Positions 1 through 7,856 of a stretch of 64,000 nucleotides of DNA are shown piece by piece. The translations under genes and the position numbers were made by a program. Under the pieces are notes generated by a model. The model was given only the letters and a program-made list of their open reading frames with translations, made no database searches and had not been told where the DNA came from. Numbering within the stretch: the stretch's first letter is position 1; each line of letters starts with the position of its first letter. Origin of the DNA: Porphyrobacter sp. ULC335 (GTDB lineage Bacteria; Pseudomonadota; Alphaproteobacteria; Sphingomonadales; Sphingomonadaceae); assembly GCF_025917005.1 (NCBI RefSeq), contig NZ_CP078091.1, forward strand, positions 1,426,001-1,490,000, given 5' to 3'.

Positions 1-211
1 CCGCCGGAACCTCGAGGTATTCGAACGTCAGCATCAGCTCGTCTGCGGGATTGAACAGACGATAGAAGCGGCCCGGATTGGCCTCGCTTGTGGTGAAGTC
101 GGCGCCGCTGCGCATTTTCTCGATGCGGATGAAATCGCGCATGATCGCTTCGAGATCGTCCACCGGGCGGTCGAACAGGAGCGCAGCCTGAAGGCGATTG
201 GGGTAGAGCAT
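1..211 (-). CDS. Hypothetical protein, N-terminal part only (runs off window)
   Basis: An open frame starts at an ATG (complement of 209-211) and leaves the left edge after about 70 codons. The protein begins MLYPNRLQAALLFDRPVDDL and is soluble-looking, with mixed acidic and basic residues, no signal peptide and no membrane segment. I do not recognise the family. Codon use matches the neighbouring genes, with G/C at most third positions, which supports real coding. It lies downstream of the photolyase-like gene on the same strand with a gap of about 70 nt, so it may be cotranscribed. Confidence 0.55.
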   Translation of the reverse strand, partial: MLYPNRLQAALLFDRPVDDLEAIMRDFIRIEKMRSGADFTTSEANPGRFYRLFNPADELMLTFEYLEVPA

Positions 212-283
212 GGCGCGACGAGCCTCGGCGTGGACAGTAGCGCACCAGCCTAATGCGACAGGGTTAACCCCGGGTTGAGATGG

Positions 284-1519
284 TCAGCCCTCGCCGTGAA
301 TTCCGCACTCGGCCAGAAGTCCGTCGATTGCCTTGGCGATGCCGAAGAAGCCTGCCTTGGCAAGCGGCCAGGTGGTGCGGTCGAGATCGCCGAGCAGTGT
401 GACGACACGGCCTTCGGCAGCGAGCGGCGCCAGGTCGGGCCACAGCGCGTCGCGGGTCCATCCGGCGGGGAGGTAGGGCAGGGCGACGCGGTGGACGCCC
501 GCTTCGGCCAGCAGTGGCGCGAGTGGTTCCCCTGCGCGCCATGTGACTGCAGGGCAGCCAAAAGCAGACGTGGCCTCGGCCATTCCGCCGGTCAGCGCGC
601 CGGTGGCGAAATCACGGGCGGGGGAGCCAATGGCGGCCGGCGAGCGTGCTTCCGGCCGGCAAGCACCGATCACCAGCGCGGGTGCGGCTGGCAGGGCGAG
701 GGGGGCATGATGCGCCGCCTCGTCATGCAACAGCAGCGCGAAGGGATCGGCAAGGTCGGCGGCGCTAACGGGCGCGGGCAGATCAAGCTTCAGGCGGCCA
801 TAGTCCCGCGGCTCGCTCAGCGGCTCGGCATCCTCCGCCAGCCCCTCTGCGGTCAAGGCGCCGCCGGGCCGTCCCGCCGTGTAGCGGGCGATATTGTCGG
901 CGCGGGCGAGGTAGTGCTTGCCCTTGGTATGCAGCCCCGCGACCCAGCGCCACGAAAGGGTATTCGATGCTGCGTCGGCGTCCATCAGGTGCCGCAGGAA
1001 GAAGTCCGCGCCCAGCCGCCAGTCAAGCCGCAGGGTGAAGATCCAGATGCTGGCAAACCACATCCGCGCATGGTTGTGGAGGTAGCCGGTCTCCACCAGC
1101 TCGCGCGCCCAGACATCGAATGCCTCGATTCCGGTGCGGCCTTCGGTGGCCTCTGCATAGGCGGTGCGCAGCCCCCCATTGCGCTCCATCGCGGCGAGCG
1201 CTCCGTCTCGGCCAGTGCGATAATCGTCCCAGATCGCGGGGCGCTGTTCCAGGTAGCCCTTGAAGTAGATCCGCCAGAACACCTCGGCGATGAACTTCTC
1301 TGCGGCGCGGGGGGAATGCTGCGAGAGCACTGCCTCCAGCAATTCGGGTTCGCCGATCAAACCGGCGTGGAGCCACGGCGAAAGCTGGGAAACATTGCCG
1401 CGCACTTCCTCGGCCGGGCCATCATCGGCATTGCGGGTTTCGGCATAGTGGCGGCCGGCGGCGGGAAGAAATTGGGCGAGGCGGGCCTGCGCGGCCTCGC
1501 GGGTGGGGGTGAAGTCCAT
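284..1519 (-). CDS. Photolyase/cryptochrome-family FAD-binding protein with atypical domain order
   Basis: About 411 residues from the ATG at 1519; an in-frame ATG nine codons upstream is less likely because homologous sequence begins near DFTPTREAA. Residues ~40-225 read as the helical FAD-binding domain of photolyases and cryptochromes: SQLSPWLHAGL, EVFWRIYFKGYL, GYLHNHARMWFAS, the DWRLGADFF stretch and NTLSWRWVAG. The usual N-terminal alpha/beta antenna domain (~200 residues) is missing; only ~40 residues precede the FAD domain. Instead ~190 residues follow it, with Rossmann-like hydrophobic strands (PALVIGACRP, HRVALPYLPAGW, GRVVTLLGDLD). Expected role: a blue-light flavoprotein, either DNA repair or signalling, with FAD bound by the N-terminal half. 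Substrate specificity cannot be assigned. Confidence 0.8.
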   Translation of the reverse strand: MDFTPTREAAQARLAQFLPAAGRHYAETRNADDGPAEEVRGNVSQLSPWLHAGLIGEPELLEAVLSQHSPRAAEKFIAEVFWRIYFKGYLEQRPAIWDDYRTGRDGALAAMERNGGLRTAYAEATEGRTGIEAFDVWARELVETGYLHNHARMWFASIWIFTLRLDWRLGADFFLRHLMDADAASNTLSWRWVAGLHTKGKHYLARADNIARYTAGRPGGALTAEGLAEDAEPLSEPRDYGRLKLDLPAPVSAADLADPFALLLHDEAAHHAPLALPAAPALVIGACRPEARSPAAIGSPARDFATGALTGGMAEATSAFGCPAVTWRAGEPLAPLLAEAGVHRVALPYLPAGWTRDALWPDLAPLAAEGRVVTLLGDLDRTTWPLAKAGFFGIAKAIDGLLAECGIHGEG

Positions 1520-1588
1520 GGGCGGGCAATGCCTTGGCGGGCGCATGGTTCCGGCCTATCCTTGGGCCACCGCACAGGAGAGACCCCG

Positions 1589-2017
1589 ATGATCCGCCGC
1601 CTTCCTGCCCTTGCCGCGATGATGCTTGCCGTTGCCTGCACGCCCGCCCAGCAGGACGGCATCGACCCCAAGGGTGAGACCTTCGATGCGGTCGCGCCCG
1701 ATGAAGCTGTGAACCTCGTCGGCACCGAGCCATTCTGGGCGCTGAAGGTGGAAAGCGGCGAGGGGGTGTGGACTACGCCTGACAACCAGCCCGGCACGCG
1801 CTTTGCCGTGACCCGCTTTGCCGGGAATAACGGTCTGGGTTTCACCGGCACGCTCGACGGCAATCCGTTTACGGCCACGCTCACCCCCGGCGCGTGCAGC
1901 GACGGAATGAGCGACCGGCGCTTTCCCTTCGTTGCCACTATCGCTTTGGGCGGGGAGACATTGGAAGGCTGCGGCTATACGACCAGCAAGCCGTTCACCG
2001 GCGACGCAGCGCCATAA
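1589..2017 (+). CDS. Small lipoprotein, COG3650-like
   Basis: 142 residues from the ATG at 1589, preceded by a GGAGAG ribosome-binding site. The N-terminus is a lipoprotein signal peptide ending in a lipobox-type AVAC at residues ~14-17, so it is probably anchored in the periplasm or outer membrane. The mature part has the pattern FWALKVESGE, FAGNNGLGFTGTL and CSDGMSDRRFPF, and two later Cys that could form a disulfide. This resembles the COG3650 'predicted membrane protein/lipoprotein' group, whose function is unknown. It is divergent from the photolyase-like gene and about 30 nt upstream of the GFA gene, with which it may form an operon. Confidence 0.75.
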   Translation: MIRRLPALAAMMLAVACTPAQQDGIDPKGETFDAVAPDEAVNLVGTEPFWALKVESGEGVWTTPDNQPGTRFAVTRFAGNNGLGFTGTLDGNPFTATLTPGACSDGMSDRRFPFVATIALGGETLEGCGYTTSKPFTGDAAP

Positions 2018-2046
2018 GGCGCGCGCAGACAGGGGAGAGAAACGCC

Positions 2047-2454
2047 ATGACGATGACCGGAGGCTGCCTGTGCGGCAAGGTACGCTATACCTGCGAAAGC
2101 GACCCGCTGCTGTGCGTCACCTGCCACTGCAAGAATTGCCAGCGTCAGGCGGGCAGCGCGCTTTCGGTGATCGTCGGGGTGCCGGATACGGCGGTCGCCT
2201 TCGAAGGCGAGCTCACCACCTATAATGACACCGGCGATAGCGGCGCGACCGTGCGGCGGCAGTTCTGTGGAACCTGCGGTTCGCCGGTATTCACCCGCGT
2301 CGACAGCCCTCCGGGGATGATGTTCATCAAGGCCGGGACGCTGGACGATACCAGCATCCTGAAGCCTGCCTTCCACTGCTATGCCAAAAGCAAGCAGGAC
2401 TGGGTCGACCTCGGCGATCTGCCCGCGTTCGAGACTGTGCCGCAGGGGTTGTAA
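2047..2454 (+). CDS. GFA family (Mss4-like) zinc-binding protein
   Basis: 135 residues. The cysteine pattern is that of the glutathione-dependent formaldehyde-activating (GFA) fold: GGCLCGKVRY near residue 5, CHCKNCQRQAG near residue 25 and CGTCGSPVF near residue 77. These Cys bind structural and catalytic zinc. Most members annotated as formaldehyde-activating have no proven formaldehyde role, so the substrate should be treated as unknown. The start ATG at 2047 follows a GGGGAGAG ribosome-binding site. The gene lies 29 nt downstream of the lipoprotein gene. Confidence 0.9.
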   Translation: MTMTGGCLCGKVRYTCESDPLLCVTCHCKNCQRQAGSALSVIVGVPDTAVAFEGELTTYNDTGDSGATVRRQFCGTCGSPVFTRVDSPPGMMFIKAGTLDDTSILKPAFHCYAKSKQDWVDLGDLPAFETVPQGL

Positions 2455-2480
2455 GCCCCGCGGCACGTTCGTCGGGGCCG

Positions 2481-3962
2481 TCAGTAGAGGCCCGGCAGCT
2501 CGTGCTGTGCAGGGCCCGGCCGGCGCGGCTGGAGTGGCACGCGCTCGGGCAGGTCCACACCCCCGCCGAGGCGTTCGCCTTGCGTTGCTCCTCCGGTCGC
2601 ACTGGCGGTGCGGCTGGAAGTGATCGGCGAACAGGTGCGCCCGCCTAGGAAGTTGAGCGCCGTCGCAATCGAAGCCTCGCGCGGGTCGCCCAGCGGGAAG
2701 GCGATGTCGTCGCCCGCGCGGCAGGTGTTGGGCATCACGCTGGCAAGGCCGGTATAGTAATCGCCCTGATCGTTAGCATTGACCGTCCGGAACGCCACCG
2801 CCCGCACGCGCAGGTCGCAGGCGGCGAGGTCAAAGCCGAACTGGCCGACCGGCTTGCCGAAGGAGTTGGCCCCGACCAGCGCCAGATTACTGCCAAGATA
2901 GGGGATCAACGAATTGGCAACGAGCTCGCTCGCCGATGCACTCGATCCGGTGGTGATCACCGCGACCTTGGTGGGTGCGATGGCATTGGCCTCGGTGCGG
3001 AACAGGCGCGTGCTGTTCTCCGCTGATTTCGATGCGCGCAGGATTTCCTTGCTCCACACCTGACCCACGCGGCCAGCGCCCATCAGGTCGCCGAAGGTGT
3101 CGCCAACGCTCACCAACCCGCCGCCGTTGTAGCGCAGGTCGAGGATCAACTCGGTCACGCCCTGCGCTGCAAACTGGCCGAAGGCGGTGCGCAGCTGATT
3201 GGCGGCATCCGAGACGATGAAGGTGCGCAGGTTGAGATAGCCGACCCGCTTGCCCCCATCGTTGAGGATCAGCGCGCCGTAGCGGTCTGAGACGGGATCG
3301 AGCGCGAATTCGGTCTTGGTGATCGACCGTTCTATCACCGCGCCGCCCGGCTGGGTGAAACGCAGCACGCGGCTAACGCCCGGATCGGACGGGCCGAGCG
3401 CATTGGCAACGGCCTGTGCGCCGCCATTGTCGCCGGGGATGGCGAAGAGGCTGGATACGCTCTGGAGATTTGCGCTGGTGGTGCCGATCGCGGTGATCTC
3501 GGTCCCGCGGTCGAGCCCGGCGGCAAGCCCCGGCGCGCCTTCATAGGCCTCGACCACGAACAGGCGACGGTTGGCCGTGTCATAGGAGAGGCGGATGCCG
3601 AAGCCCGCGGAGGAGCCGGAGTTGATCACCGCGTTCTCTTCCGCGATGGACGTCGCGAAGGTGAAGAAGCGATCCCGGTTCGCCGCGCGTGCGGGCGCCA
3701 CGCGGGCGTCGAGATAGTCGTCGAGGTTGGTGACCGAGTTCTGGTTCACGGTGGCGAGCAGTTCGGGGAACAGGTACCATTCGTTGAGCACCTGATCGGC
3801 GAAGTCCTGCCGGGCGCGTAGCGAACAGGCGGCGGGCGTCGGGCTGGGGGCGGGTGTGCCGCCTCCGCCGGTCGCCGGGGGCGAGGACGACGACCCGCCG
3901 CCGCCACAGGCGGCCAGTTGAACGGCAAGAACAAGGCTGAGAGCAGTGCGGGCGAACGTCAC
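2481..3962 (-). CDS. S41 family peptidase (C-terminal processing protease-like), lipoprotein
   Basis: Read from a GTG at 3962, giving ~493 residues. This start puts a lipoprotein signal (VTFARTALSLVLAVQLAAC) at the N-terminus, and GGAG lies 11 nt upstream. An ATG at 4073 would add a 37-residue basic leader and seems less likely. After the lipidated Cys comes a Gly/Ser/Pro-rich linker of ~25 residues. A PDZ-like region (GFGIRLSYD, ITAIGTTS) is followed by the tail-specific protease core with LDLRYNGGG and the nucleophile region TTGSSASASELVANSL; Ser within SASASE is the likely nucleophile. It is expected to be an outer-membrane-tethered periplasmic protease. It is convergent with the GFA gene. 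Confidence 0.85.
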   Translation of the reverse strand: MTFARTALSLVLAVQLAACGGGGSSSSPPATGGGGTPAPSPTPAACSLRARQDFADQVLNEWYLFPELLATVNQNSVTNLDDYLDARVAPARAANRDRFFTFATSIAEENAVINSGSSAGFGIRLSYDTANRRLFVVEAYEGAPGLAAGLDRGTEITAIGTTSANLQSVSSLFAIPGDNGGAQAVANALGPSDPGVSRVLRFTQPGGAVIERSITKTEFALDPVSDRYGALILNDGGKRVGYLNLRTFIVSDAANQLRTAFGQFAAQGVTELILDLRYNGGGLVSVGDTFGDLMGAGRVGQVWSKEILRASKSAENSTRLFRTEANAIAPTKVAVITTGSSASASELVANSLIPYLGSNLALVGANSFGKPVGQFGFDLAACDLRVRAVAFRTVNANDQGDYYTGLASVMPNTCRAGDDIAFPLGDPREASIATALNFLGGRTCSPITSSRTASATGGATQGERLGGGVDLPERVPLQPRRPGPAQHELPGLY

Positions 3963-4203
3963 GGCGCGGGCATCTCCGGCAGATTCTGGACGGGCCAAGG
4001 GGGCGGTCCGGGCTGTCAGGGATGCAATGGAGCGAGGCCAAGAGCAAGGCGGGCCGATGAAATTCCCCATGAATCCAGCGAAAAGCGTGACCTTTTTGCC
4101 CGCATTTGCGGGGTTTTCCTCAGAAACCGCGAAAAACCGGCTTGCGAAGTCTCGTATCGGGCATCCGAACGGACTAGCACGAGGGCGATGAAGCGACAGA
4201 ATC

Positions 4204-4794
4204 ATGACTGATTTTCCTGCCTGGCTTGCACCCCATGTGCCCGCGCCCGCGCGTCATCCCGGTCTCGCCGTGGCGAAGCTGGGTTCGGCGCAGCTATATG
4301 CGCGTGGCGGGTTTGCGCTCATCAGCCCCGCTTTCAATGCGGGCGAGGCGCTCGACCCGAGCTTCACCGCGGCCGAAGAAGATGCTGTCGCCCCGCCGCT
4401 CGAATGGAGCGCGCCGCCTCCGGGAACGCAGGAACTGGTGCTGATGGTCGAGGATGCTTCGGCCAAGGGTGCCGAGCCCGCGTGCCACTGGCTGGTCTGG
4501 GGCCTTGCGGGCCAGCGCGGCAAGCTGCTGGAAGGCGAGGTGCCGCCGCGCACCGGCAAGAACGCGCTCGGCAATTCCGAATGGCTGCTGCCCGCCCCGC
4601 CCGAGGGCGAGACGCGCCACTACCTGTTCCAACTGTTCGCGACCGACCTGCCGCTGGTGCTGATGCCCGGCGCAGGGCGAGCGGAACTGCTCGCATCATT
4701 GCAAGGGACGATTACGGCCTGCGCAGTGCTTCACGCCACCTTCACCGGCGGCGGGGAGGATGATGATGCGGACTTTGAAGATGATGACTTTTGA
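4204..4794 (+). CDS. YbhB/YbcL family PEBP (Raf kinase inhibitor-like) protein
   Basis: 196 residues from the ATG at 4204. It carries the phosphatidylethanolamine-binding-protein core: SPAFNAGEALDPSF, PPLEWSAPPPGTQELVLMVED (read in segments), CHWLVWGL and HYLFQLFATD. The D-x-D/A and H-W positions lining the anion pocket are present in recognisable form. No signal peptide is seen, so it is probably cytoplasmic. The C-terminus is unusually acidic, ending in a cluster of Asp and Glu (GGGEDDDADFEDDDF). It is divergent from the S41 gene and 31 nt upstream of the SWIB gene. Biochemical role in bacteria is not established. Confidence 0.88.
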   Translation: MTDFPAWLAPHVPAPARHPGLAVAKLGSAQLYARGGFALISPAFNAGEALDPSFTAAEEDAVAPPLEWSAPPPGTQELVLMVEDASAKGAEPACHWLVWGLAGQRGKLLEGEVPPRTGKNALGNSEWLLPAPPEGETRHYLFQLFATDLPLVLMPGAGRAELLASLQGTITACAVLHATFTGGGEDDDADFEDDDF

Positions 4795-4825
4795 ATTACC
4801 TGCCACTTAGATAAGGGAGTAGATG

Positions 4826-5077
4826 ATGGCTGGCACGACCAACGCACTGCAGAAGCCGGTTACGCTTTCGGGGGATCTCGAAGCTGTGATCGGCAAGGGT
4901 CCGATGACCCGCGCCCAGGTGACCTCGAAGGTGTGGGAATATATCAAGGCCCACAACCTGCAGGACACCAAGGACAAGCGTCAGATCAATCCCGATGCCA
5001 AGCTTGGCGCCGTGATCGGCAAGGACCAGATCTCGATGTTCAAGATGACCGCAGCGGTCTCTAAGCACCTCAAGTAA
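4826..5077 (+). CDS. SWIB/MDM2 domain-containing protein
   Basis: 83 residues. I chose the second of two adjacent ATGs (4823 and 4826) because the AAGGGAG ribosome-binding site at 4813-4819 is 6 nt from it and only 3 nt from the first. Nearly the whole protein is one SWIB domain: KPVTLSGDLEAVIGKGPMTR, VWEYIKAHNLQD, KRQINPDAKLGAVIGK and ISMFKMTAAVSKHL. The fold is known from eukaryotic chromatin remodellers and from chlamydial topoisomerase. Free-standing bacterial copies are small basic proteins, possibly nucleoid-associated. A rho-independent terminator follows directly. Confidence 0.92.
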   Translation: MAGTTNALQKPVTLSGDLEAVIGKGPMTRAQVTSKVWEYIKAHNLQDTKDKRQINPDAKLGAVIGKDQISMFKMTAAVSKHLK

Positions 5078-5120
5078 GTCTGGCGGTCGCCTGCGGGTGG
5101 CCTTCAGCTTGAAGCATCAG

Positions 5121-5154
5121 CGGCGCGCGATCCGGTAGGGTCCGCGCCGTTTTT
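5121..5154 (+). terminator. Intrinsic terminator after the SWIB gene
   Basis: CGGCGCG (5121-5127) pairs perfectly with CGCGCCG (5143-5149), with a 15-nt loop, and is followed by TTTTT (5150-5154). It sits 43 nt after the SWIB stop codon and directly before the stop of the convergent DoxX gene. Confidence 0.75.
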
Positions 5155-5157
5155 GCG

Positions 5158-5574
5158 TCAGGCGCCGCCGCGTTTGGGCAGCGGCAGACACTCTCCCACC
5201 CACAGCGCCAGCCAGATGATCGCGGGCTGCGCAAACATGCGCGGTACGTGGTAGCCGAGGCCCAGGCCACCATCGGGACGGGCCATGTCGATCAGAAGAT
5301 GGTTGATGTTGGCCGGCCACACGCACAGCGCATAGGCCGCCAGCCCCCACCCCGCTGCTTGCCTCAGCGGCTTCGAGAAGGGTTGCACCAGCCCGATCGC
5401 GCCGAGGATTTCCGCCACGCCCGTCCACAGCACTACCGCTTCGGGCGCGGGCACCCAGGCGGGCATGATGGTGAGGAACGGGGCGGGCCTTGCCAGATGG
5501 ATCACGCCCGCCAACAGATAGAACGCCGCCAGCAGCCATCGCAGGACAATCCGGATCAAGCGCCCGGCTCCCAT
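5158..5574 (-). CDS. DoxX-like small membrane protein
   Basis: About 138 residues from an ATG at 5574 (MGAGRLIRIVLRWLL); upstream in-frame codons are rich in Arg and Pro and overlap the cupin gene in another frame, so they are not favoured. Four hydrophobic segments are visible (LLAAFYLLAGVIHL, AVVLWTGVAEILGAIGLV, GWGLAAYALCVWPANI, AIIWLALWVGECL), the topology of DoxX/DoxD-like proteins. The start overlaps the end of the upstream cupin gene by 19 nt, so translation is probably coupled. Function unknown; the family is often placed with thiol or redox homeostasis. Confidence 0.75.
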   Translation of the reverse strand: MGAGRLIRIVLRWLLAAFYLLAGVIHLARPAPFLTIMPAWVPAPEAVVLWTGVAEILGAIGLVQPFSKPLRQAAGWGLAAYALCVWPANINHLLIDMARPDGGLGLGYHVPRMFAQPAIIWLALWVGECLPLPKRGGA

Positions 5575-5996
5575 TCCGGCGCGGCCAGCGTGAAGCCGGC
5601 AAAGTCGAAGCCCGGCACCACCACGCATGAGACGAGGGAGTAGCCATGCTGCGGCGCGCCGGAGGGCCGGGCGGCCTGCCATTCGCCGGGCGCGACCACG
5701 CCCTGCAACTGCTGCCCCGCGCTGACGTCGCTGCCAAGGATGACCGACCTCACAGGTCCTGCGTCGCTCGCAGCAAGGCGCAATTCGACGGGATCACCTG
5801 CCTGCCACAGCCACAATTCGGCAGCATCGACCGTGTGCCAGTGCGAAGCCTCTCCCGCCTTGAGCAGGAAGATGATCGCGGTGCCGCTGGCCCGGCCATC
5901 AGCGCCGCTCGCGCCGCGCCACGTTTCCTTGTACCACCCGCCTTCGGGATGGGCAGAGAGGCCCAATTGTTCGATCAGTGCTGCCGCGCTATCCAT
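5556..5996 (-). CDS. Cupin-5 family protein (COG3542/DUF985)
   Basis: 146 residues. Motifs of the cupin-5 group are clear: HPEGGWYKETWRG near the N-terminus, IIFLLKAGEASHWHTVDAAE in the first cupin box (His-Trp-His with a downstream Glu) and LVSCVVVPGFDFAGFTLA at the C-terminus. The fold is a small beta-barrel, probably metal-binding. Ligand unknown; some relatives are annotated as sugar epimerase-like. It is translated just ahead of the DoxX gene and overlaps it. Confidence 0.88.
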   Translation of the reverse strand: MDSAAALIEQLGLSAHPEGGWYKETWRGASGADGRASGTAIIFLLKAGEASHWHTVDAAELWLWQAGDPVELRLAASDAGPVRSVILGSDVSAGQQLQGVVAPGEWQAARPSGAPQHGYSLVSCVVVPGFDFAGFTLAAPEWEPGA

Positions 5997-6059
5997 GTGC
6001 CTGTCCTTGCCTGTCCCGAAGCTTTCGGTGCAGGCGCTCTAGCTTCGGGAGCTTACCCC

Positions 6060-7358
6060 ATGCAACTCTCCACGCCCTCGCGCCTTGCCCTGTCCGCTGC
6101 GTTGTTGTTGGCGAGCCCCCTTGCCGCGCAGGACGCCGCCCCGGTCGACGCTGCAAAGACCACCGCCAACGCCGCGCTCGACGCCGCGCCGATTTTTGAC
6201 GGACATAACGACGTGCCCAACCAGCTGCGTGACCGTGTGGCGAACCAGATCAACGCCTTCGATTTCGAGGACACCACCGCCACTGCCGCCGAGCACCCTG
6301 AGGGGCGCGCCATGCAAACCGATCTGGCGCGGCTGCGGCAGGGCAAGGTCGGCGCGCAATTCTGGTCGGTCTATGTCCCCTCCAACCCCGACGAGCCCGA
6401 GGCGGTGCAGCAGGTGATCGAGCAGATCGACGTTACCAAGCGGCTGATCGCGCGCAATCCCGACGCCTTGCGTTTCGCCACCACCGCCGATCAGGTGGAG
6501 CGTGCCATGGCTGAAGGGCGGATCGCTTCGCTGCTCGGCATGGAGGGAGGCCATTCGATTGGATCGAGCCTTGGTGTGCTGCGCCAGCTCCACGCGCTGG
6601 GCGCGCGGTACATGACGCTCACCCACAACAGCAACACGCCGTGGGCGGACGCGGCGACCGATGCGCCGAAGCATGACGGGCTGACCGACTTCGGCAAGGA
6701 CGTGGTGCGCGAGATGAACCGGCTGGGGATGCTGGTCGATCTCTCCCATGTCAGCGAGGCGACAATGATGGACGCTCTGGATGTGGCCAAGGCCCCGGTG
6801 ATCTTCAGCCACTCTGGTGCGCGGGGCGTGAATGGCCACCCCCGCAACGTGCCGGACTCCGTTCTGGCACGTCTGCCCGAGAACGGCGGGATCGTGATGG
6901 TGGTCGCGCTCCCCGGTTTCCTCAACGAGGAACGGCGGCAGTGGTTCGCCCGTCGTTCGGGCGAGGAAGCACGATTGAAGGCACTCTGGCAGGGCCAGCC
7001 CACGAAGGTCACCGAGGCGATGGCTGCATGGGACAAGGCGAGCCCCGAGCCTGCGACGACGATCAAGCATATGGCCGACCACATCGACCACATCCGCAAG
7101 ATCGCCGGAGTGGAATCGCTGGGTATCGGCGGGGACTTCGACGGGATGCCGTCAGGCCCGGTCGGGTTCGAGGATGTGCGCGGCTACCCGCTGCTCTTCG
7201 CCGAACTCGCGAAGCGCGGCTATTCGCAGGCGGAGCTGGAGATGATTGCCAGCCGCAACGTGCTTCGCGTTATGCGCGCGGCCGAAGCCTATGCAGCCAG
7301 CGCTGCTGGCGATCCGCCGATCGAGACGCTTATCAATCCGCCCGCCAAGGCGGAGTGA
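6060..7358 (+). CDS. Membrane dipeptidase (peptidase M19), secreted
   Basis: 432 residues from the ATG at 6060. The N-terminus is a Sec signal peptide (LALSAALLLASPLAAQDA). The M19 zinc-site motifs follow in order: DGHNDVP (His-x-Asp, residue ~48), GMEGGHSIG (bridging Glu), LTHNSNTPWA, VDLSHVS, IFSHSGARG and GIGGDFDGMPSGP. Members hydrolyse dipeptides, sometimes with D-amino acids or dehydropeptides, at a binuclear zinc centre. A periplasmic location is expected. It is divergent from the cupin/DoxX pair and ends one nucleotide before the convergent small membrane gene. Confidence 0.93.
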   Translation: MQLSTPSRLALSAALLLASPLAAQDAAPVDAAKTTANAALDAAPIFDGHNDVPNQLRDRVANQINAFDFEDTTATAAEHPEGRAMQTDLARLRQGKVGAQFWSVYVPSNPDEPEAVQQVIEQIDVTKRLIARNPDALRFATTADQVERAMAEGRIASLLGMEGGHSIGSSLGVLRQLHALGARYMTLTHNSNTPWADAATDAPKHDGLTDFGKDVVREMNRLGMLVDLSHVSEATMMDALDVAKAPVIFSHSGARGVNGHPRNVPDSVLARLPENGGIVMVVALPGFLNEERRQWFARRSGEEARLKALWQGQPTKVTEAMAAWDKASPEPATTIKHMADHIDHIRKIAGVESLGIGGDFDGMPSGPVGFEDVRGYPLLFAELAKRGYSQAELEMIASRNVLRVMRAAEAYAASAAGDPPIETLINPPAKAE

Positions 7359-7520
7359 TCAGTGGCTCGCGTTGATCAGGGCAGGGATGATCCACACGAG
7401 GCTCATCGCGATCACGGCGAGGCCGAGGCTGAAGCCCAGCACATAGCGCAAGCCGGTATTTGTCACGGCGCCGCGGGCGGCAACCTCGTCGATGCTGATG
7501 CCGTCGTTCTTGTCGGCCAT
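7359..7520 (-). CDS. Small single-span membrane protein (53 aa)
   Basis: Read from the ATG at 7520 (MADKNDGISIDEVAARGAV), preceded by GGGAGAG. It has an acidic cytoplasmic-looking head of ~25 residues and one membrane helix, YVLGFSLGLAVIAMSLVWII. The helix closely resembles that of the larger protein encoded at 7853-8140 (VLLFSLGLAIIAMTIIWV), so the two are paralogues. Function unknown. Its stop codon abuts the stop of the convergent M19 gene. A long inverted repeat lies 21 nt upstream of its start. Confidence 0.65.
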   Translation of the reverse strand: MADKNDGISIDEVAARGAVTNTGLRYVLGFSLGLAVIAMSLVWIIPALINASH

Positions 7521-7540
7521 GGTCGCTCTCCCTGCGCCTG

Positions 7541-7573
7541 TTGACGTAGCGGAAGGGACTTCCGTTACGTCAA
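7541..7573. promoter_or_regulatory. Near-perfect 15-bp inverted repeat upstream of a small membrane gene
   Basis: TTGACGTAGCGGAAG (7541-7555) and CTTCCGTTACGTCAA (7559-7573) are complementary at 14 of 15 positions, with a 3-nt spacer. On the minus strand the dyad ends 20 nt upstream of the start at 7520, just before its ribosome-binding site. No T-tract follows, so it is not a standard terminator. It could be a regulator-binding dyad, or a 5'-UTR or intercistronic hairpin between the DUF2945 gene and the membrane gene. Confidence 0.6.
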
Positions 7574-7634
7574 TCAAACCCGCGCAGGACAAATCGTTCC
7601 CGTCGGTCGGCGAATTGGGGAACTCCGCAAAGGG

Positions 7635-7856
7635 CTAGCCAGCAGGTTTGAGCTCACTGGCCAGCTTCAGCACCTCGTCGCCGTCATCCTGCTCGATCAG
7701 GTATGCGGGATTATCGGCATCGCCGTTGCGCGTGATATCCGAACCTTTGATTTTACGTGTCACCTTGCGTTCGTAGCGGTCCTTGATCTTGCCTGTGGCT
7801 GTGCCTTCACCCCAGTCCCAGCTGACCTTCTGACCCTTGCGGAAGGTATCGCTCAT
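7635..7856 (-). CDS. DUF2945 (HVA1-type tudor domain) protein
   Basis: 73 residues. The sequence FRKGQKVSWDWGEGTATGKI followed by SDITRNGDADNPAYLIEQDD and DGDEVLKLASELKP matches the DUF2945 pattern, a small SH3/tudor-like beta barrel also called the hypervirulence-associated tudor domain. It is predicted soluble and cytoplasmic. Its ATG overlaps the stop of the upstream membrane-protein gene (ATGA), which implies coupled translation. Molecular role unknown. Confidence 0.85.
   Translation of the reverse strand: MSDTFRKGQKVSWDWGEGTATGKIKDRYERKVTRKIKGSDITRNGDADNPAYLIEQDDGDEVLKLASELKPAG

Noticed and set aside
261..270. Perfect palindrome GGGTTAACCC upstream of the truncated gene
   Set aside because: A 10-bp palindrome is expected by chance many times in 64 kb, and there is no second copy or supporting context.
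275..2017. A 580-codon plus-strand frame across the photolyase gene and into the lipoprotein gene
   Set aside because: Only the last 142 codons (from 1589) have a signal peptide, a ribosome-binding site and family features. The rest is the complement of the photolyase-like gene.
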